Position numbers and translations under genes: made by a program
In this document: positions 1 to 8,856 of the stretch, in pieces
How the letters are laid out: every line of letters begins with the position of its first letter
How positions within the stretch are numbered: the first letter of the stretch is position 1
The notes under the pieces: model-generated
Seen by the model: the letters and a program-made list of their open reading frames with translations, nothing else
Database searches by the model: none
Told to the model about the DNA's origin: nothing
DNA from: Actinopolymorpha sp. NPDC004070
Lineage (GTDB): Bacteria > Actinomycetota > Actinomycetes > Propionibacteriales > Actinopolymorphaceae
Assembly: GCF_040610475.1 (NCBI RefSeq)
Contig: NZ_JBEXMJ010000005.1
Span: forward strand, 133,631 to 197,630
Reading direction: 5' to 3'
DNA: 64,000 nt

Positions 1-223
1 GGGAGTAGCCGCCGGGTACGACAACTGCGTCGAACTCGTCGGCACGCACGTCGGTCGAGCCCTTGTCGATGGTGACCTTGGAGCCTTTCTTGCCGGTGAC
101 CTGCTTGCCGGACTCCTTGCCCACCACGACCGCCTCGTGCCCGGCGTCGCGGACCGCGTCGTAGGGCTGCTGGAACTCCGAGTCCTCGAAGACGTCGGCG
201 AGGAGGAACGCGACCTTCGCCAT
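1..223 (-). CDS. DJ-1/PfpI family protein (type 1 glutamine amidotransferase-like), 5' part only
   Basis: The window holds the first 74 codons; the gene continues beyond base 1. The N-terminus has the DJ-1/PfpI pattern: a beta strand KVAFLLA, then the FEDSEFQQP segment whose first Glu is the usual partner of the catalytic Cys, and a later VVVPGGY strand-turn. The nucleophile Cys would lie outside the window, so activity cannot be judged. Family members act as glyoxalase/deglycase-like or stress proteins in the cytoplasm. The start is the ATG at 223, preceded by GGAAGGAG at a normal distance. The next gene upstream on the same strand begins well away, so this is probably its own unit. Confidence 0.85.
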   Translation of the reverse strand, partial: MAKVAFLLADVFEDSEFQQPYDAVRDAGHEAVVVGKESGKQVTGKKGSKVTIDKGSTDVRADEFDAVVVPGGYS

Positions 224-369
224 GTGGGGCTCCTTCCGTGCTCGGATGTGTGCTCTGGTCTGGCGCCCGCGGCCCTCGGCCGGAGCTGGGCCTGGGCGGG
301 CGGTACGTCCTTCCTACCCGACGCGTCCGCCCGCACGCACATCCGTTCGAGGGGCTCCGGTGATCTTGT

Positions 370-1524
370 TCACAACAGGCCGCGGCGGCGCATCACGCCG
401 ACACTCACCGCACCGGCCGGCAGCAGCATCCACAGCGTGACGAGGCGGAACAACGCGACCGCGGGCAGCGCCACCGCCAGCCCCACGCCGGTCGCGGCGA
501 GCGCGGCGGCCAGCGCGGCGTCGACCGTGCCGAGGCCACCGGGCACCGGCACGGCGTTGCCGGCGCTGGTGCCGAGCAGGAGTACGGCGGCGACGGTGAG
601 GATCCCGAGGTGGCCGCCGAATGCGTGCACCGACGCCCACAGCGCGGTGATCAGGCCGGCGGAGATGAGGACGGCCCCGGTCAGGCTGACCAGCGCCCGC
701 AGCGGGTGCGCGGCCATCGTGCGCAGCGACCGGGTGAGCTCCTTCGCCAGCGCGCGCACCTTGCGGGTGAGCCGGGCCGACCGGCGCAGCAGCACGGCGC
801 CGACCACAACGAGGACGGCCAGGCCGCCGGCGGCGTACGGCGCGAACCGCGCCACGTCCCCCCGCAGCAGGTCGACGTCGGTGTTGGCGGCGTACGCGAC
901 CGGCGGAAGCAGGCACAGCGCCAGCAGCACCTGCACGCTCTGCGCCACCGAGACGGTGCCGACCGAGGCCGAGGTGCCGACGCCCGCGCGGCGGAGGTAC
1001 TGCACGTTGACCGCGGCCGAGCCGACCGCGGCCGGCGACACGATCCGGACCAGCGAACCGGCCAGCTGCGCACCGAACGTCGCGCCGAACCGCAGCCGCA
1101 CCGGGCTCGCGCCCATGAGGTTCCAGGCGTTGCCGGCGAGGGTGACGACCATGCCGAACACCGCGAGGCCCGCCCACCAGAGGTTCAGCTGCGACCGCCA
1201 CAGTCCGAGGTCGATCGCGTGCCGGTTGTCGTAGGCCAGCACACTGACCAGCGCCACCACCGCGACCAGCAGCAGAATCTGCCGCGGCCGCCAGGAGAAC
1301 TTGATTCCGGTCCGGCGTTCCGGCGCGGCGGTCGCGGGTGCGCCGGACGTCACCACCCGGGCCGTGGAGGGGGCGGGCGTGAGCGTGGACGGGCGTACCG
1401 GCGTCTCCGTTCGGTCCGCCACCGCGACCCGGCCCGCGGGCAGGTCACGACGCGGCCGCGCGTCCGTGCCCGGGGCACGTGGGGTCGCACGGGCCGGGAC
1501 GGGCACCGGGGCGAGAGTGGTCAC
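370..1524 (-). CDS. Lysylphosphatidylglycerol-synthase-type integral membrane protein (UPF0104/YbhN-like)
   Basis: A 384-residue protein. Residues 1-75 are a Pro/Ala/Thr/Arg-rich, probably disordered cytoplasmic tail. About eight hydrophobic segments follow, starting near residue 85. The order of membrane segments and the internal GTSAGNAVPVPGGLGTVDA stretch match the LPG synthase transmembrane (UPF0104) family, where the PxPGGxG motif is the signature. These proteins are flippase- or transport-like; the catalytic aminoacyl-transferase domain of MprF is absent here. The start is the GTG at 1524, with GGAG nine bases upstream. The protein's role in this organism cannot be read from neighbours. 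Confidence 0.8.
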   Translation of the reverse strand: MTTLAPVPVPARATPRAPGTDARPRRDLPAGRVAVADRTETPVRPSTLTPAPSTARVVTSGAPATAAPERRTGIKFSWRPRQILLLVAVVALVSVLAYDNRHAIDLGLWRSQLNLWWAGLAVFGMVVTLAGNAWNLMGASPVRLRFGATFGAQLAGSLVRIVSPAAVGSAAVNVQYLRRAGVGTSASVGTVSVAQSVQVLLALCLLPPVAYAANTDVDLLRGDVARFAPYAAGGLAVLVVVGAVLLRRSARLTRKVRALAKELTRSLRTMAAHPLRALVSLTGAVLISAGLITALWASVHAFGGHLGILTVAAVLLLGTSAGNAVPVPGGLGTVDAALAAALAATGVGLAVALPAVALFRLVTLWMLLPAGAVSVGVMRRRGLL

Positions 1525-1871
1525 CGGTCATCTCCTACCTGAACGGGACGGGCGTCAATCATCGGCACGGACCGGGTGATTCGTGCGGTCGGACGTCGGG
1601 CAGGTTCCAGGCTGCCGCCTGGGGCGGTCCCCCACATCAGGGAACGGCCGCGCGTGACCCTGGCGGGGCGCTCAGGGTGGCCCAGGGTCGCTGCGCGGGG
1701 TGCTGATCAGCCATGGCTCGATCCTGCCGGTCCGAACCCACCCGGGACGTCGCCCGATAGTCGGGACCTTGCTACGACCTGGGTAGGGCGCCTTGGTCGG
1801 CAAGGACGGCCGAAGGTGCCGTACGCCACACCGAGCGCGGCCCGCTTGCGCCGCGCTCTACGGTTGAGGTG
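1525..1871. other. Intergenic region, promoters only
   Basis: This divergent gap of about 350 bases lies between the membrane protein and the XPB-partner gene. Open frames here have no family resemblance or ribosome site. I see a short inverted repeat CCCGA-TAG-TCGGG near 1755 and the TACGGT -10 hexamer at 1859-1864 that serves the plus-strand gene. Nothing else is recognisable. Confidence 0.5.
1859..1864 (+). promoter_or_regulatory. -10 element for a leaderless transcript of the XPB-partner gene
   Basis: TACGGT fits the actinobacterial TANNNT -10 pattern and ends seven bases before the ATG at 1872. There is no Shine-Dalgarno sequence, so transcription probably starts at or next to the start codon. 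Confidence 0.5.
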
Positions 1872-4148
1872 ATGCCCAGATCCACCTCGCGCCCCGCGAC
1901 GCTACCGGAGACGTTGCGCGGGTTTGACGACGACGCGCTCGCGGAGCTGTTCCGCGCCCGTCCCGACCTGATGACGCCGCTGCCGTCCGATCTCGCGCAG
2001 CTCGCGTCCCGTTCCACCACCCGCAGCTCGCTGGCCCGCACGCTCGACCAGCTCGACCGGCGGGCGCTGGCGGTGCTGGAGGCGTTCGTCGTACTCCCCC
2101 GGCCGGCCGCCGAGACCGCGGTCCGCGCGCTGGCCGGTCTGCCGGATGCCCGTGTCAAGGAGACGTTGGCGCAGCTGCGCGGCCTCGCCCTGGTGTGGGG
2201 TCCCAGGGACGCACTGGAAGTACCCGTCGCGCTCGCGGACCTGCTCGGCCCCTACCCCGCCGGCCTCGGCCCGCCCACCGAACTCGGCGACCTCGGCGAC
2301 CCTGCCGACGACGGGCGGATCGCCGCGTTGCTGGCCGAGGCGGGGCCGGAGGCCCGGGCGGTCGCCGAACGACTCGCCGCCGGGCCGCCGGTCGGGATCG
2401 TGACCGCCGCCGACCGGCCGGTCACGGTGGAGACCGCGCGTACTCCCGTCGAACGGTTGCGTGCCCGCGGCCTGCTCACCGCGGCGGACGCCCGCTCGGT
2501 GGTGCTGCCGCGCGAGGTCGGCCTGCACCTGCGGGGTGGCCGGCTCTACCCCGCCGAGCAGCTGACCCCGCCCACGCTGGAGGGCACCACCCGCGACCCT
2601 GCGCTGGTCGACCGCACCGCGGCCGGCACCACGCTGGAGGTGGTACGACAGGTCGAGCAACTGCTGGACACGTGGGGCGCGGACCCGCCGTCGGTGCTGC
2701 GCGCGGGCGGCCTCGGAGTCCGCGACCTGCGGCGCACCGCCGCCGGCCTCGGCGTGTCCGAGCCGAGCGCGGCGCTGTTGCTGGAGACGGCGTTCGCGGC
2801 CGGCCTGGTCGCCGTGGGCGAGGACGACTCCTGGCTGCCGACGCCGGCGTACGACACCTGGCTCGCCCTGGACACCGAGCACCGCTGGGCCCGGCTGGCC
2901 ACCGCGTGGCTGGACTCTCCCCGCGTACCCGCCCTGGTTGGCAGCAGGGACGAACGCGACCGGCCGCGGCAGGCGCTGTCGGCCGAGCTGGAGCGCTCCG
3001 TGGCCCCCGGCATCCGCCGGCTGGTGCTCGCCGCCCTGGCCGACGCCGACGCGGGTACGGCACCGAGCGCCGAGGTGGTCGTGGCGTGGGTGCGCTGGCG
3101 GCGGCCCCGGCGGATGACGGCGTTCGTGGAACAGCTCGTCGCCTGGACGCTGGAGGAGGCGTCCGCGTGGGGTGTCACCGGGCTCGGTGCGCTGGCCGGC
3201 CACGGGCGGGCCCTGTTGTCGGGCGCGGCGGGTGAGGAGGCGGCCGCCGCCGAACTCTCTCCGCACCTTCCCGAACCCGTCGACCACGTGCTCCTGCAGG
3301 CCGACCTCACCGCCGTCGCGCCCGGACCGCTGCGCCCGGACCTCGCCAGGTCGCTGGCGGCGATGGCGGACGCGGAGTCGCACGGCGGCGCCACCGTCTA
3401 CCGCTTCACCGAGACTTCCGTACGCCGCGCACTGGACGCCGGCCGCACCGCCGCCGAACTCCACGAGCTCCTGGCCCACCATTCCGCGACTCCGGTGCCC
3501 CAGCCGCTGTCGTACCTCGTCGACGACGTCGCTCGCCGGCACGGCCACCTGCGGGCCGGGTCCGCGACGGCCTACCTGCGCTGCGACGACCCGGCGCTGC
3601 TGGACTCCGTGCTCGCGGACCGTCGTACGGCAGCCCTCGGGCTGCGCCGCATCGCGCCGACGGTGGTGGTTGCCCGCCAGCCCGTACGCGCCCTGGTCGA
3701 CGAGCTCCGCGCGCTCGGCTTCTCCCCGGTCCCCGAGACCGCCGACGGGGCGCTGATGCTCAGCGAGACCCGGGTCGGGCGTACGACGGAAACCCCACAG
3801 CGCACGCCGGTCACGGCGGGTTCCCGTACGCCCGAACCAGAGGTGCTGGCGGCCGCGGTCCGCGCGGTCCGGGCCGGTGACCGGGCGCGCGCGTCCCGGC
3901 CGGCGGGCGCGACGGTCGGACAGTTGCGCCGGACGCCCTCCGGTGAGGCCGTCGACGTCCTGCGGGCCGCGCTGGCAGGTGGCTGGTCGGTGTGGATGGG
4001 GTACGTGGACCAGCAGGGGGGTGCCCTGGATCGGATCGTCGATCCGGTACGCATCGACGGCGGCTGGCTGACGGCGTACGACCATGCCGCCGGTGAGGCG
4101 CGCACGTTCGCGTTGCACCGCGTCACCGGCGCGGCTCCGGTCGACTAG
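1872..4148 (+). CDS. Helicase-associated domain protein, XPB partner
   Basis: A 758-residue protein of the family that accompanies bacterial XPB helicases (Helicase_C_3 type, as with the neighbour of the mycobacterial XPB gene). It has no Walker motifs. The N-terminal third is a run of winged-helix-like Leu/Arg/Ala segments (FDDDALAELFRARPDL, then LDRRALAVLEAF). The C-terminal region carries a conserved-looking tail: a WMGYVDQQGG segment, then DPVRIDGGWLTAYD and FALHRVTGA. That WYL-like tail is typical of the family. Established function is vague; an accessory role in DNA repair or unwinding is inferred. The ATG at 1872 is favoured over the GTG at 1869 because of the leaderless promoter spacing. 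Unusually, the XPB gene is 4.7 kb downstream rather than adjacent. Confidence 0.85.
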   Translation: MPRSTSRPATLPETLRGFDDDALAELFRARPDLMTPLPSDLAQLASRSTTRSSLARTLDQLDRRALAVLEAFVVLPRPAAETAVRALAGLPDARVKETLAQLRGLALVWGPRDALEVPVALADLLGPYPAGLGPPTELGDLGDPADDGRIAALLAEAGPEARAVAERLAAGPPVGIVTAADRPVTVETARTPVERLRARGLLTAADARSVVLPREVGLHLRGGRLYPAEQLTPPTLEGTTRDPALVDRTAAGTTLEVVRQVEQLLDTWGADPPSVLRAGGLGVRDLRRTAAGLGVSEPSAALLLETAFAAGLVAVGEDDSWLPTPAYDTWLALDTEHRWARLATAWLDSPRVPALVGSRDERDRPRQALSAELERSVAPGIRRLVLAALADADAGTAPSAEVVVAWVRWRRPRRMTAFVEQLVAWTLEEASAWGVTGLGALAGHGRALLSGAAGEEAAAAELSPHLPEPVDHVLLQADLTAVAPGPLRPDLARSLAAMADAESHGGATVYRFTETSVRRALDAGRTAAELHELLAHHSATPVPQPLSYLVDDVARRHGHLRAGSATAYLRCDDPALLDSVLADRRTAALGLRRIAPTVVVARQPVRALVDELRALGFSPVPETADGALMLSETRVGRTTETPQRTPVTAGSRTPEPEVLAAAVRAVRAGDRARASRPAGATVGQLRRTPSGEAVDVLRAALAGGWSVWMGYVDQQGGALDRIVDPVRIDGGWLTAYDHAAGEARTFALHRVTGAAPVD

Positions 4149-4214
4149 GCGGCAGGTTCCGCGCAGTGGTCGACTAGGGTTCCCTCGGGTTCGAGCGGAG
4201 GGGGCCGGAACTAG

Positions 4215-5117
4215 ATGGTCAGTCGTAAGGGGAGGCGACTCCAGCGACGCCGACGGCTCCGGCGCTCACTGACCGTGCTCGCTTCGGCCGCCGTGGTCGC
4301 GGTCGCCCTGATCGCGGGCATGCGCGGTCTGGCGCCGGCGAATCCGTTCGACCGAAACGCCGCCCCGCGGATGCTCGACGCGGCGAACAGGACCGGCGGC
4401 GAGCGCGCTGGATCCGACGACCCGAAGGGGTCCGGCGATGCCGGTGACTCCGACTCCAACGCGGCGTCGGAGGGTGTCCGGGCGGTCCTGCGGGGTTCAC
4501 CGGACCGGATCTCCCGAAGCGAGGGCCGTACCTCCCCGGCTGCCCCGCGGCCGACACCCGAGCCGACCCCGAGCCCGGTGACCGTCCCCGACCACGGGTC
4601 AGGTGAGCTGGTGGCGGCGCCGGGACACACCGCGCCGTTCGGAACCGGCCGTGTCGTGCGCTACCGGGTCGAGGTGGAGGACTCCCTGCCCTGGCGCCCG
4701 GCCGACGTCGCCCGTGTGGTCGACGCCACTCTCGCCGACCGGCGCAGCTGGGCAGCGGCGGGGCGGGCGAGATTCGAGCGCGTCTCCGGCGAGAAATTCG
4801 ACCTGCGCATCGTCATCGCCTCACCGGACACCACCGACAAGCTCTGCGCGCCGCTGGGCACCGGCGGAGAGCTCTCCTGCCGGATGGGTGATCACGTCGC
4901 GATCAACGCCCGCCGGTGGGCGGAGGCCGTCCCGGCGTTCGGCGGCGACGTCCTGAAATATCGCCGGTACGTCGTCAACCACGAGGTCGGGCACGCCCTC
5001 GGCGAGAGCCACGCGCGCTGCCCGGGCCCGGGCAGGCCGGCGCCGGTGATGATGCAGCAGACCAAGAGTGTCGGCTCCTGCCGGGCCAACGCCTGGCCAC
5101 TGCGCTCGGAGTTGTGA
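4215..5117 (+). CDS. DUF3152 domain protein, membrane-anchored zinc-metallopeptidase-like
   Basis: A 300-residue protein. A very basic N-terminus (RKGRRLQRRRRLRRS) precedes one hydrophobic segment (about residues 18-36), consistent with a type II anchor or uncleaved signal. A low-complexity Pro/Ser/Gly linker follows to about residue 145, then the DUF3152 domain. Near the C-terminus lies NHEVGHALGESH, an HExxHxxGxxH zinc site with a third His, as in metzincins, followed by PVMMQQT, which resembles a Met-turn. Catalysis is inferred; family members are largely uncharacterised. The start is the ATG at 4215, behind a GGAGGGGG ribosome site and a TAGGGT -10 near 4176. Confidence 0.85.
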   Translation: MVSRKGRRLQRRRRLRRSLTVLASAAVVAVALIAGMRGLAPANPFDRNAAPRMLDAANRTGGERAGSDDPKGSGDAGDSDSNAASEGVRAVLRGSPDRISRSEGRTSPAAPRPTPEPTPSPVTVPDHGSGELVAAPGHTAPFGTGRVVRYRVEVEDSLPWRPADVARVVDATLADRRSWAAAGRARFERVSGEKFDLRIVIASPDTTDKLCAPLGTGGELSCRMGDHVAINARRWAEAVPAFGGDVLKYRRYVVNHEVGHALGESHARCPGPGRPAPVMMQQTKSVGSCRANAWPLRSEL

Positions 5118-5120
5118 GCC

Positions 5121-5187
5121 CCGTCTCCCGGGCCCCGTGTCCTGGGCCCCTGTCTCCCGGGCCTCCGTCTCCCGGGCCCCCGTGGCC
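5121..5187. repeat. Short tandem repeat between convergent genes
   Basis: Four imperfect head-to-tail copies of CCGTCTCCCGGGCC (14-15 bases each) start at 5121, 5135, 5149 and 5164, with a partial fifth. They fill the gap between the DUF3152 stop and the HAD stop. The unit contains the palindrome CCCGGG, so the array could fold and act as a terminator, but no classical stem with a T-run is present. Confidence 0.6.
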
Positions 5188-6053
5188 TAGGACGTCCTGC
5201 CGGCCAGCGTGTCCGGGAGTTCCGCGATGCTGTCCAGGACGAACGTCGGAGCCGGCCGCAGTGCCGCGGCGCCCGCCCGGTCGGTGATGCCGGTGAGCAC
5301 CAGAGCGGTCGCCACGCCGCCGCGGTGGCCGAGTTCGATGTCGGTGCCCGGGCGGTCGCCGACCACCACGGCCTCCGCCGGGGAGCAGCCGAGGCGTTCC
5401 AGCGCCGCGGCCAGCATGAGGGGCGACGGCTTGCCGGCGACCGCCTCCACCCGGCGTCCGGTGGTCGCCTCCAGCGCCGCGATGATGCCGCCGCAGTCGG
5501 GCACCTCGCCGCCCTCGACCGGGCAGGTCGGATCGGGGTTGGTGGCCACGAACCGCGCACCGGCCCGCAGCGCGTTGAACGCCTCCAGCCAGGTCTCGTA
5601 CCGGAACGTCCGGTCGAAGGACGCCACCACCACCTCGGCCTGGTCGCCGGAGTCCACCAGCACCGCGCCGGCGGCAGTGAGCTCGCGGCGCAGGCTCTCC
5701 TCGCCAAGGAGGTACACCTTCGCGCCGGGGGTCTCCTCGGCGAGCCAGCGTCCCATCACCACACCGGAGGTGAGCACGTCGTCGGCGGTGGCCGTGATGC
5801 CGAGCCCGGTGAGGCGTTCGGCGTATGACACGGGGTCGCGCAGCGGGTTGTTGGAGACGAACAGCACCTGCACGCCGTCGGCGCGCAGGCGGGCCAGCGC
5901 CTCCACCGCCCCCGGCACCGGCCGGCCGGACAGGTAGACGGTGCCGTCCAGGTCGCAGATCACCGCGCGGACGCGTTCGGGTGCGGCGGCGGACTCGAGG
6001 CCGGCCGCCGGATCGGGCACGGCCGCTGAGTCGGGAGTCGGGAGCGCGTTCAT
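5187..6053 (-). CDS. HAD-superfamily IIA phosphatase (NagD-like)
   Basis: A 288-residue cytoplasmic phosphatase. HAD motif I is ICDLDGTVYLSG (about residues 28-39). Motif II is VLFVSNNP. The lysine of motif III lies in AGKPSPLML, and motif IV is VVGDRPGTDIELGHRGG. The central cap fits subclass IIA (NagD, pNPPase, phosphoglycolate or glycerol-phosphate phosphatases). The substrate cannot be assigned. The ATG at 6053 is chosen because a CAGGCT -10 lies eight bases upstream with no ribosome site, which suggests a leaderless mRNA. The gene is co-oriented with, and 26 bases downstream of, the transporter gene. Confidence 0.85.
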   Translation of the reverse strand: MNALPTPDSAAVPDPAAGLESAAAPERVRAVICDLDGTVYLSGRPVPGAVEALARLRADGVQVLFVSNNPLRDPVSYAERLTGLGITATADDVLTSGVVMGRWLAEETPGAKVYLLGEESLRRELTAAGAVLVDSGDQAEVVVASFDRTFRYETWLEAFNALRAGARFVATNPDPTCPVEGGEVPDCGGIIAALEATTGRRVEAVAGKPSPLMLAAALERLGCSPAEAVVVGDRPGTDIELGHRGGVATALVLTGITDRAGAAALRPAPTFVLDSIAELPDTLAGRTS

Positions 6054-6061
6054 CACGGCCA

Positions 6062-6067
6062 AGCCTG
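6062..6067 (-). promoter_or_regulatory. -10 element for leaderless HAD phosphatase transcript
   Basis: CAGGCT on the minus strand is separated by eight bases from the ATG at 6053. It lies in the short gap after the transporter gene, so the HAD gene can be transcribed independently of the transporter operon. Confidence 0.4.
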
Positions 6068-6078
6068 GCACGTGCGCG

Positions 6079-7362
6079 TCAGGTGTAGCGGAGCAGGAGG
6101 TACGGCAGCGCCAGCGCGATCGAGATCGCGGCCACCAGCGCGCCGTACTTGGTGAACTCCCAGAAGCTGATCGGGAAGCCGTTGCGCTTGGCGATGCCGA
6201 GGGCGACGACGTTCGCGCTGGCGCCGACGGCGGTGGCGTTCCCGCCCAGGTCGGCACCCAGCGCGAGTGCCCACCACAGGCCGGTCTGCCCGGCGAGCGG
6301 CCCGTGCGGACCGGTGAGTTCGGCGACGACGGGCGCCATCGTCGCCACGAACGGGATGTTGTCGACGATCGCCGACAGGAACGCCGAGCCGACCAGCAGG
6401 ACGCCGATCGCCAGCGCCGGCTTGCCGCCGGTCGCCTCCGCCATCCAGTTCGCGATGGCGTCGATCACGCCGACCTTCACCAGCGCACCGACCATGACGA
6501 ACAGGCCCATGAAGAAGACGAGCGTCTCCCACTCGACCTCCTCCAGGTAGGTGCCGGACGACAGTCCGCTGACCAGCACCAGCACTCCGGCGCCGAGCAG
6601 CGCGACGATGGAGGGTTCGACGTGCAGCACCGGGTGGAGGACGAAGCCGAGCAGGACGCCCGCGAGCACCACCAGCGAGCGGCACAGCAGGGGGACGTCG
6701 TTGATCGCCTCGCGTTCGGACAGCGACATCACCTCGGCCACGCGTTCGGGGTCGGCCTCGAACGCGTGCCGGAACAGCCACCTGCACACCGCGAGGAAGA
6801 CGACCAGCAGGACCACGATGAACGGGGCCAGGTTGACGAGGAAGTCGTTGAACGTCAGGCCGGCACGGCTGGCGATGATGATGTTGGGCGGGTCACCGAC
6901 CAGGGTCGAGGTGCCGCCGATGTTGGAGGCGAGGACCTCCGCGATGAGGAAGGGTTCGGGGCGTACACCGATCCGCTGGCACACCAGCAGCGTGACCGGG
7001 GCGATCAGCAGGACGGTCGTCACGTTGTCCAGCAGCGCCGAGGCCACCGCGGTGAGCAGGCACAGCAGCACCAGAACGCGGTAGGGCCGCCCGCGCGCGC
7101 GTTTGGCCGCCCAGATCGCGAGGAACTCGAAGATGCCGGTCTGGCGGAGCACCCCGACGATGATCATCATGCCGAGGAGCAGGAAAACGACGTTCCAGTC
7201 GATGCCGCTCGCGGGCGAGTAGAAGACGTCGTGGGCGCCGACGATCCCAAGTGCCAGTACGACACCGGCTCCGCCGAGGGCAGCCGCCAGCCGGGGAACC
7301 CGTTCGGTGGCGATGAGGGTGTAGGCGACGACGAACGCGGCGACCGCGATCCACAGGCTCAT
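6079..7362 (-). CDS. ArsB/NhaD/SLC13-type anion or Na+/H+ transporter
   Basis: A 427-residue integral membrane protein with about eleven hydrophobic segments. It has the two-fold repeat of the ion-transporter superfamily: [16 protein letters not shown] in the first half, and [17 protein letters not shown] in the second, each preceded by a membrane hairpin ([13 protein letters not shown] and [13 protein letters not shown]). These DN and GDPPN/GASANV motifs mark the NhaD/ArsB/SLC13 group. The substrate (arsenite, Na+/H+, dicarboxylate or sulfate) cannot be told. The upstream CBS gene ends 13 bases before this start, so the two are very probably co-transcribed, with the CBS protein as a candidate gate. 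Confidence 0.85.
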   Translation of the reverse strand: MSLWIAVAAFVVAYTLIATERVPRLAAALGGAGVVLALGIVGAHDVFYSPASGIDWNVVFLLLGMMIIVGVLRQTGIFEFLAIWAAKRARGRPYRVLVLLCLLTAVASALLDNVTTVLLIAPVTLLVCQRIGVRPEPFLIAEVLASNIGGTSTLVGDPPNIIIASRAGLTFNDFLVNLAPFIVVLLVVFLAVCRWLFRHAFEADPERVAEVMSLSEREAINDVPLLCRSLVVLAGVLLGFVLHPVLHVEPSIVALLGAGVLVLVSGLSSGTYLEEVEWETLVFFMGLFVMVGALVKVGVIDAIANWMAEATGGKPALAIGVLLVGSAFLSAIVDNIPFVATMAPVVAELTGPHGPLAGQTGLWWALALGADLGGNATAVGASANVVALGIAKRNGFPISFWEFTKYGALVAAISIALALPYLLLRYT

Positions 7363-7375
7363 GTGGCGTGCAGGC

Positions 7376-7822
7376 TCATCTGGTGTGCAGGGACAACGAC
7401 AGCAGCCGGGACGCGGTGACCACGCCCAGCACGCTGTCGTCGTCGACGATGGCGACCAGCGGGCAGCGCAGCCGGGCCATCACGGCCGCGAGTTCCAGCA
7501 CAGTGTCGTCCCCGTGCAGCACCGGGAGGTCCTTGGTCCGCGGCGGCAGGAGGTCTCCGACCCGGCGGCCGGCGAGCTCGTTGACGATCCGGTCGGCCGC
7601 CCGCTCGTCCAGGACGCGGGCCAGCGAGGGATCCTCCTGGACGTAGCCCGGGATGACGAACCGCACCACCTGCGAGGCGGGGAGCACGGCGATCGGGCGG
7701 CCGCCCTCGCCGGTCACCACCAGGCCGGGCAGCCGGTGCTCGCCCATCAGCCGGGCGGCGTCCAGGGCGTCGTCGTCGACGTGGACCGACGGGTAGTCCT
7801 CGACCAGATCACGAGCCAGCAT
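7376..7822 (-). CDS. CBS-domain protein
   Basis: A 148-residue soluble protein made of two CBS motifs (about residues 8-65 and 85-145). The first includes [17 protein letters not shown], and the second ends with [21 protein letters not shown] pairs bind adenosine nucleotides such as AMP, ATP or SAM and gate partner enzymes or channels. The immediately following transporter gene (13-base gap) is the obvious partner. The ATG at 7822 is chosen over the GTG at 7831, because TAGCGT sits seven bases before the ATG and overlaps the GTG codon position. Confidence 0.85.
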   Translation of the reverse strand: MLARDLVEDYPSVHVDDDALDAARLMGEHRLPGLVVTGEGGRPIAVLPASQVVRFVIPGYVQEDPSLARVLDERAADRIVNELAGRRVGDLLPPRTKDLPVLHGDDTVLELAAVMARLRCPLVAIVDDDSVLGVVTASRLLSLSLHTR

Positions 7823-7829
7823 GGCCCGC

Positions 7830-7835
7830 ACGCTA
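7830..7835 (-). promoter_or_regulatory. -10 element for leaderless CBS-transporter transcript
   Basis: TAGCGT on the minus strand lies seven bases before the ATG at 7822, with no Shine-Dalgarno sequence between. It would begin a bicistronic CBS-transporter mRNA at or near the A of ATG. Confidence 0.5.
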
Positions 7836-7922
7836 CCCGGTCGCCGATGCCCTGGTCAGCGCCGTCGCTCGTACGGGCGGTCGCCGGTCCGCGTCTTCGC
7901 TACTCGGTCTCAGCCGGCCCCG

Positions 7923-8066
7923 TCAGCGGACAGCGGCGAAGGCCGCGTCGGTGAGCCCGCGCCAGACCAGCCCGACCTCGGCGAACCCGGCGGCCCGCAG
8001 GTGGTCCAAGTGGGTGGTGTACGGCGGCCCGCCTTCAAAGTAATAGTCACTGACGACTTGTGAGGA
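7923..8066 (-). pseudogene. C-terminal remnant of a SAM-dependent methyltransferase
   Basis: Reading the minus strand back from the TGA at 7923 gives about 47 open codons ending in an intact-looking C-terminus: YYFEGGPPYTTHLDHLRAAG, then FAEVGLVWRGLTDAAFAAVR. The HLRAAGF-xEV-xxxWR pattern is the usual end of class I small-molecule methyltransferases. The frame closes at a stop at 8067 and no start or SAM-binding motifs exist upstream, where the divergently read CGNR gene and its promoter begin. I read it as the tail of a deleted gene. Confidence 0.6.
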
Positions 8067-8099
8067 TTACATCTCAGAGGCGTGGAGTAAGGTGCACAA

Positions 8100-8711
8100 G
8101 TGGACTTTCTCCGTTACGCCGACCGCGCGGCGACCATGGTCAACGCGCCGCTGGAGGACGAGGACGACCTGCGGGCCCTGCTTGCCGACCGGCCCTGGCT
8201 GGCCGAGCGCGTCGGTGCGGCCGACGTCCGCGCGTTGCGCCGGCTCCGGCGCGACCTGAGACCGGTGTTCACCCGGACGACGGACCCCGAAACGGACGCC
8301 GATACCGCCACGGACAGCGGCAGTGACTCCCACAGCCGCAGCGGCACCGACGCCGGCCGGGACGCCGCCCACGCCGCGGAACACGTGGTCGAGCGGCTCA
8401 ACGAGCTCCTCGCCCGCCATCCGGTGTCGCCGTTCATCTCCGGGCACGGCGGGCAGGGGCTCCACCTGCACGTCGCCGAACGCCGGTCCTCTGTGGCCGA
8501 AACCCTCGCCGCGGAAGGGTTGATGGGACTGGCGATCGTGGTCTGCGATCTCGGCCCGGACCGGCTGGGCGAGTGCCAGGCGGACCGCTGCGACCAGGTG
8601 TTCGTCGACACCTCCCCCAACCGTTCCCGCCGCTACTGCTCCGACCGGTGCTCCTCGCGGGCCAACGTCGCCGCGTTCCGGGCCCGCCGCCGGGCGGCCG
8701 CGGCACCATGA
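8100..8711 (+). CDS. CGNR-type zinc-finger protein (ABATE domain), variant finger
   Basis: A 203-residue protein. The N-terminal two thirds have the ABATE/RsfA-like stress-sensor layout (start DFLRYADRAATMVN, then RALRRLRRDLRPVF, then VSPFISGHGGQGLHLHVAE). The C-terminus is a four-Cys finger: GECQADRCDQVF, then RRYCSDRCSSRANVAAFRAR. In the usual family the last part reads CGNR; here it is CSSR, while the rest of the finger is kept. Members are predicted DNA-binding regulators. A Thr/Asp/Ser-rich insertion sits near residues 60-85. The GTG at 8100 follows GGAG with proper spacing. Confidence 0.85.
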   Translation: MDFLRYADRAATMVNAPLEDEDDLRALLADRPWLAERVGAADVRALRRLRRDLRPVFTRTTDPETDADTATDSGSDSHSRSGTDAGRDAAHAAEHVVERLNELLARHPVSPFISGHGGQGLHLHVAERRSSVAETLAAEGLMGLAIVVCDLGPDRLGECQADRCDQVFVDTSPNRSRRYCSDRCSSRANVAAFRARRRAAAAP

Positions 8712-8856
8712 TTCCCCCGACCCTGCCGACCCTGCCGACCCTCCGACACCACGGCTCCCTGACCCTCGCGGTCCCCGCGGCCCGCCGCGGAACACCGCGG
8801 CCTTGCCCGGGGTTGGACACTGGAGTGACACCCCCGACGCCCCACCCGGAGATCTC

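Noticed and set aside
1902..4118. Very long antisense frames opposite the XPB-partner gene and other GC-rich genes
   Set aside because: Shadow frames caused by GC-rich third positions; their Arg/Gly/Ala-rich products match no family.
7829..7831. GTG at 7831 as the CBS start
   Set aside because: It lies within the -10 region of the probable leaderless promoter, whereas the ATG at 7822 has the correct spacing.
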